From Ignavibacteriota bacterium (GTDB taxonomy: Bacteria > Bacteroidota > Ignavibacteria > Tepidaquicellales > Tepidaquicellaceae): a stretch of 17,286 nucleotides of DNA. Location of the stretch: the NCBI GenBank assembly GCA_003135995.1, contig PNBM01000111.1, forward strand, positions 15,677 through 32,962. Reading direction: 5' to 3'. Below are positions 14,705 to 17,286 of the stretch, piece after piece. A model generated the notes under the pieces. The model worked only from the letters and a program-made list of their open reading frames with translations, did not search any database and had not been told where the DNA came from. The position numbers and the translations under genes were made by a program. How positions within the stretch are numbered: position 1 is the first letter of the stretch; each line of letters starts with the position of its first letter.

Positions 14705-15208
14705 TTATAATGTATCATCGATTATTTTCTGATACGCAACGACGTCCAGTATCCTTCCGAACTTTTCGCCGACCTTTTTAAAGTGAGCACATTTTTCGAA
14801 TCCGCACTTATTCATTAATTTAATGCTCTGTATATTTTCTTCCGCGATAATTCCAATCAGGTTTTTTATTCCGATTTCTCTCGCGACGCTTTCAATCTTA
14901 TCAATCGTAATTTTTCCGATACCTTTGCCCGAGTATTCCGGTTTTAAGTATAAAGACAATTCGGCTGTTCTGTCGTATGCTTTTCTTTTGTTATGCTGAG
15001 ACAGATAACAATATCCGCATGCAACATTATCACATTTAATCAGGAAAGATTTATATTTCGGATGCCCTGTTAATATTTCTTTTTTCAATTCTTCGGCAGT
15101 CAGTTTATCTGTGTGAAAAGTTACAGTTGTGTTGACAACGTAGTAATTATAAATTTCCTTAACTACTTCGAAATCTTTTTCCTTTAAATCCGTAAATTCA
15201 ATTTTCAT
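14705..15208 (-). CDS. GNAT-family N-acetyltransferase, phosphinothricin acetyltransferase-like
   Basis: 167 residues, the usual length. The N-terminal segment IYNYYVVNTTVTFHT (19-33) is typical of the Pat/MnaT subfamily. The acetyl-CoA pyrophosphate loop is SGKGIGK (93-99), and the late motif NIQSIKLMNKCGFE (125-138) completes the fold. It would transfer an acetyl group from acetyl-CoA to the amine of a small molecule or amino acid analogue in the cytoplasm; the true substrate is unknown. It follows pgi by 18 bp and precedes the cyclophilin gene by 51 bp on the same strand, so the three genes are probably co-transcribed. No Shine-Dalgarno sequence is seen. The subfamily name is a best match by motif, not proof of substrate. 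Confidence 0.88.
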   Translation of the reverse strand: MKIEFTDLKEKDFEVVKEIYNYYVVNTTVTFHTDKLTAEELKKEILTGHPKYKSFLIKCDNVACGYCYLSQHNKRKAYDRTAELSLYLKPEYSGKGIGKITIDKIESVAREIGIKNLIGIIAEENIQSIKLMNKCGFEKCAHFKKVGEKFGRILDVVAYQKIIDDTL

Positions 15209-15226
15209 AAATTAAATTTTTTGATT

Positions 15227-16546
15227 TTATTTTTTCCCGAGCAGTTTAAACATATTTTTTTTATACATTTCCACTCCCGGCTGGTTAAAAGGATTTACGC
15301 CAAGCATATATCCGCTTACTCCGCAGGCTTTTTCAAAAAAATAAATCAGCATTCCGAGATAATATTCATTAAGTTCCGATATTGAAATCAAAATATTCGG
15401 TACTCCGCCATCCACGTGCGCCATAGCTGTTCCGAGCATTGCCTTCTCGTTTATTTCATTCAGATTTTTTCCTGCAAGATAATTAAGCTCGTCGAGGTTC
15501 TGCTTATCTTCGGGCACGGTAAGATTTCGTTTTGCATTTTCAATCCACACAACCGTTTCAAAAATATTTCTTGTCCCTTCCTGAATCCACTGTCCCATAG
15601 AATGTAAATCGGTTGTGAAATTTACACCTGCGGGAAATATTCCTTTTCCTTCCTTGCCCTCGCTTTCACCGTAAAGTTGCTTCCACCACTCGATGAAAAT
15701 ATTCATCGAAGGAGTATAGCTCACGAGAATTTCAATCGCTTTACCTTTCCTGTGCAAAATATTTCTGACTGCCGCATAAAGATTTGCCGGATTTTTTTCA
15801 AGAGAAGTTTCAGTGTTCAGAAATTCAGACATTTCTTTTGCGCCGCTCAATAATTCATTAATGTTAAATCCCGAAGAAGCAATTGGAAGCAGACCGACAG
15901 GAGTAAGAACCGAATACCTTCCTCCGACATCATCCGGAATTACAAAAGATTTATATTTTTCCGTATCGGCGAGTTTTTTCAATGCTCCCTTTGAATTATC
16001 CGTGATTGCAACTATTCTTTTTCTCGTTTGTTTCTTCCCGTATTTTTTTTCAAGATGGTTTTTAAGTATGCGAAATGCAATTGCGGGTTCGGTTGTGGTA
16101 CCCGATTTGGAAATTACAATCAGAGAATAATCTTTTTTATCAAGAATTTCCAGCAAGTTGTATAAATAATCCTCGCCGATATTCTCTCCGGCATACAATA
16201 CGAGCGGGTATCTTAATTTTTTTCTCTGCAGAGATTTGAAATTGTTAGAGAGCGCGTCTATAACGGCTCTCGCCCCGAGGTATGAGCCGCCGATCCCTAT
16301 TACAACAATAATATCGGATATATTAGCAAGCGCCTTTGCTGATTTTTCAATATTTTTGATTTCGTCATCCGAAATATTTGAGGGAAGTTCGAGCCAGCCG
16401 AGATAATCACTTCCTTTACCTGACTTATTTTTCAGAAGTTCTTCAGCGTTTTGAATTTCGCTCTGCACGGATAAAATTTCTTCCTTTGAAACAAAATTCA
16501 AAACGTCCTTAACGCTTAATTTAAATCCATTATAATTTATTTCCAT
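15227..16546 (-). CDS. pgi: Glucose-6-phosphate isomerase
   Basis: 439 residues, close to the short (about 450-residue) Pgi of Firmicutes rather than the 550-residue E. coli form. Motifs in order are GIGGSYLGARAV (84-95, sugar phosphate-binding loop), SKSGTTTEPAIAFR (146-159), DDVGGRYSVLTPVGLLP (205-221), YGESEGKEGKG (292-302, with the expected catalytic Glu), DLHSMGQWIQEG (313-324), AHVDGGVPN (376-384) and the signature LGVNPFNQPGVEMYKKN (415-431). It interconverts glucose 6-phosphate and fructose 6-phosphate in glycolysis and gluconeogenesis in the cytoplasm. It is the first gene of a probable minus-strand operon with GNAT and the cyclophilin fusion. Confidence 0.97.
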   Translation of the reverse strand: MEINYNGFKLSVKDVLNFVSKEEILSVQSEIQNAEELLKNKSGKGSDYLGWLELPSNISDDEIKNIEKSAKALANISDIIVVIGIGGSYLGARAVIDALSNNFKSLQRKKLRYPLVLYAGENIGEDYLYNLLEILDKKDYSLIVISKSGTTTEPAIAFRILKNHLEKKYGKKQTRKRIVAITDNSKGALKKLADTEKYKSFVIPDDVGGRYSVLTPVGLLPIASSGFNINELLSGAKEMSEFLNTETSLEKNPANLYAAVRNILHRKGKAIEILVSYTPSMNIFIEWWKQLYGESEGKEGKGIFPAGVNFTTDLHSMGQWIQEGTRNIFETVVWIENAKRNLTVPEDKQNLDELNYLAGKNLNEINEKAMLGTAMAHVDGGVPNILISISELNEYYLGMLIYFFEKACGVSGYMLGVNPFNQPGVEMYKKNMFKLLGKK

Positions 16547-16852
16547 GATAATTTACTTTAGAATTTGCAAACATAATTTAACAATTAAAATTTAAAATTA
16601 AATTAATTCAAGTCAGAATCACTGATTAATCTGATTTCGTTGATTTTGCTGATTAAAAATTTATAAAATTTCTGCCGTTGTTGGTGTTAGCTGTTCTTTG
16701 GCGTTATCAACAACCTTATTTTTATTTATTTTACCGAAATTTTTTTAGTTAATTTTTTGTTAAAAATTTTATCTAACATCATCTTTTTTAAGAACGTATT
16801 GCATAATTTATTTTTTCATTATTTTTATATATCTTAGGCATATTACTATTCT
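16547..16852. other. Divergent intergenic region between pgi and the cytochrome gene
   Basis: About 306 bp of AT-rich DNA that should hold promoters for both pgi (minus) and the cytochrome (plus), since the genes diverge. I could not pick out convincing -35/-10 boxes. It contains a 9-bp period array at 16620-16655, listed separately. Confidence 0.55.
16620..16655. repeat. Four degenerate 9-bp tandem units
   Basis: CACTGATTA, ATCTGATTT, CGTTGATTT and TGCTGATTA share the core TGATT in strict 9-bp register. It is upstream of pgi, and its role is unknown. Confidence 0.65.
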
Positions 16853-17286
16853 ATGAAAAAACATTTACTTGATTATAATTTAAAAGTCCGGTTACCGATA
16901 ATATTATTTGTGGTTTTATCGGTTTTCACAATCACATATTATGCCTCCTACGCAGAACGAAACGGAATCGGTTACTCTCCCGAACAGCCAATAAAATTTT
17001 CACATAAACTTCACGCGAGCGATATGTTAATCGATTGTAAATATTGCCATGTAGGCGTTGATAAATCGAGAGCCGCAAGCATTCCGTCTGCAGATATTTG
17101 CATGAATTGCCATACACTTGCAAGAACTGATAAGCCCGAAATACAAAAATTAGGAGATTATTATAAAAACGGGAAACCGATTTTATGGAAACGTATTCAC
17201 AAAGTTCCTGATTTCGTTTACTTTAACCACAGCGTTCATGTTAATAAGGGAATAATTTGCATAAACTGTCACGGAGATTTAAAGCA
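16853..17286 (+). CDS. actA: Multiheme cytochrome c, probable ActA subunit of alternative complex III (cut by window edge)
   Basis: 144 codons are visible with no stop. The start MKKHLLDYNLKVRLPIILFVVLSVFTITYY gives one N-terminal hydrophobic segment (about 14-30) that would export or anchor the protein with its hemes outside the cytoplasm. Three heme c motifs are present: CKYCH (62-66), CMNCH (83-87) and CINCH (136-140). Paired His residues such as FSHKLH (49-54) and FNHSVH (124-129) could be distal ligands. The sequence PIKFSHKLHA...DCKYCHVGVDKSRAASIPSADICMNCH is typical of the pentaheme ActA of quinol:cytochrome c oxidoreductase (alternative complex III) in the Bacteroidota group. If so, ActB and the other subunits should follow to the right. 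A different membrane multiheme cytochrome is possible. Confidence 0.85.
   Translation, partial: MKKHLLDYNLKVRLPIILFVVLSVFTITYYASYAERNGIGYSPEQPIKFSHKLHASDMLIDCKYCHVGVDKSRAASIPSADICMNCHTLARTDKPEIQKLGDYYKNGKPILWKRIHKVPDFVYFNHSVHVNKGIICINCHGDLK

Noticed and set aside
16932..17123. Minus-strand open frame opposite the cytochrome gene
   Set aside because: The plus strand here encodes three CxxCH heme motifs and a clear cytochrome; the antisense frame has no recognisable features.

Overview
This window (17,286 bp, AT-rich) looks like chromosome from an Ignavibacteria-type bacterium or a close relative in the Bacteroidota/Chlorobi group. The evidence is three secreted proteins ending in the type IX secretion C-terminal domain typical of that group (NYPNPFNPST ... 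YDILGRE ... GVYFYKL), a HEAT-repeat/cyclophilin fusion with a signal peptide, a Firmicutes-like short phosphoglucose isomerase, and the start of a multiheme cytochrome resembling ActA of alternative complex III. Most start codons have no Shine-Dalgarno sequence, which also fits. The taxonomic call is inference from protein families only.

Layout. At the left edge (minus strand) is the N-terminal part of a YjbQ/UPF0047 protein, then a C-rich hairpin repeat, then a membrane-anchored SpoIIE/PP2C-type phosphatase (minus). Divergent from it is an exported beta-lactamase-fold serine hydrolase (plus). A 12-bp perfect hairpin separates this gene from a convergent minus-strand block of large secreted proteins at 3441-11329: an 859-residue protein, a 749-residue BNR/YCF48-like propeller protein, and a paralogue of the first that is split by one in-frame amber codon. 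Next come a ferritin with a strong ribosome binding site, an upstream 16-bp palindrome and a clear terminator, and then a probable minus-strand operon pgi > GNAT acetyltransferase > HEAT-cyclophilin. The right edge (plus strand) carries the first 144 codons of a multiheme cytochrome c.

The most unusual content is in the small repeats. Arrays of 7-bp tandem units recur: in the signal-peptide coding regions of three genes, inside the type IX sorting-domain coding sequence, and as two oppositely oriented arrays downstream of the cyclophilin gene. A palindromic element (ATCCCGAT ... ATCGGGAT plus a flank) lies in frame inside two unrelated signal peptides, giving both proteins the same LFLRSLHPDR segment, and has an intergenic relative at about 6136-6201. 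A second palindromic family (8652-8730) has two arms whose stem differences are compensatory. The three sorting-domain sequences are far more alike in DNA than the bodies they are attached to. I saw no tRNA, rRNA, CRISPR array or transposase.

Functionally, the window mixes cell-surface export (three sorting-domain proteins, an exported serine hydrolase, an exported foldase-like protein) with housekeeping (sugar phosphate isomerase, iron storage, respiratory cytochrome). Apart from the pgi operon and the tandem secreted paralogues, I see no single pathway uniting the genes.
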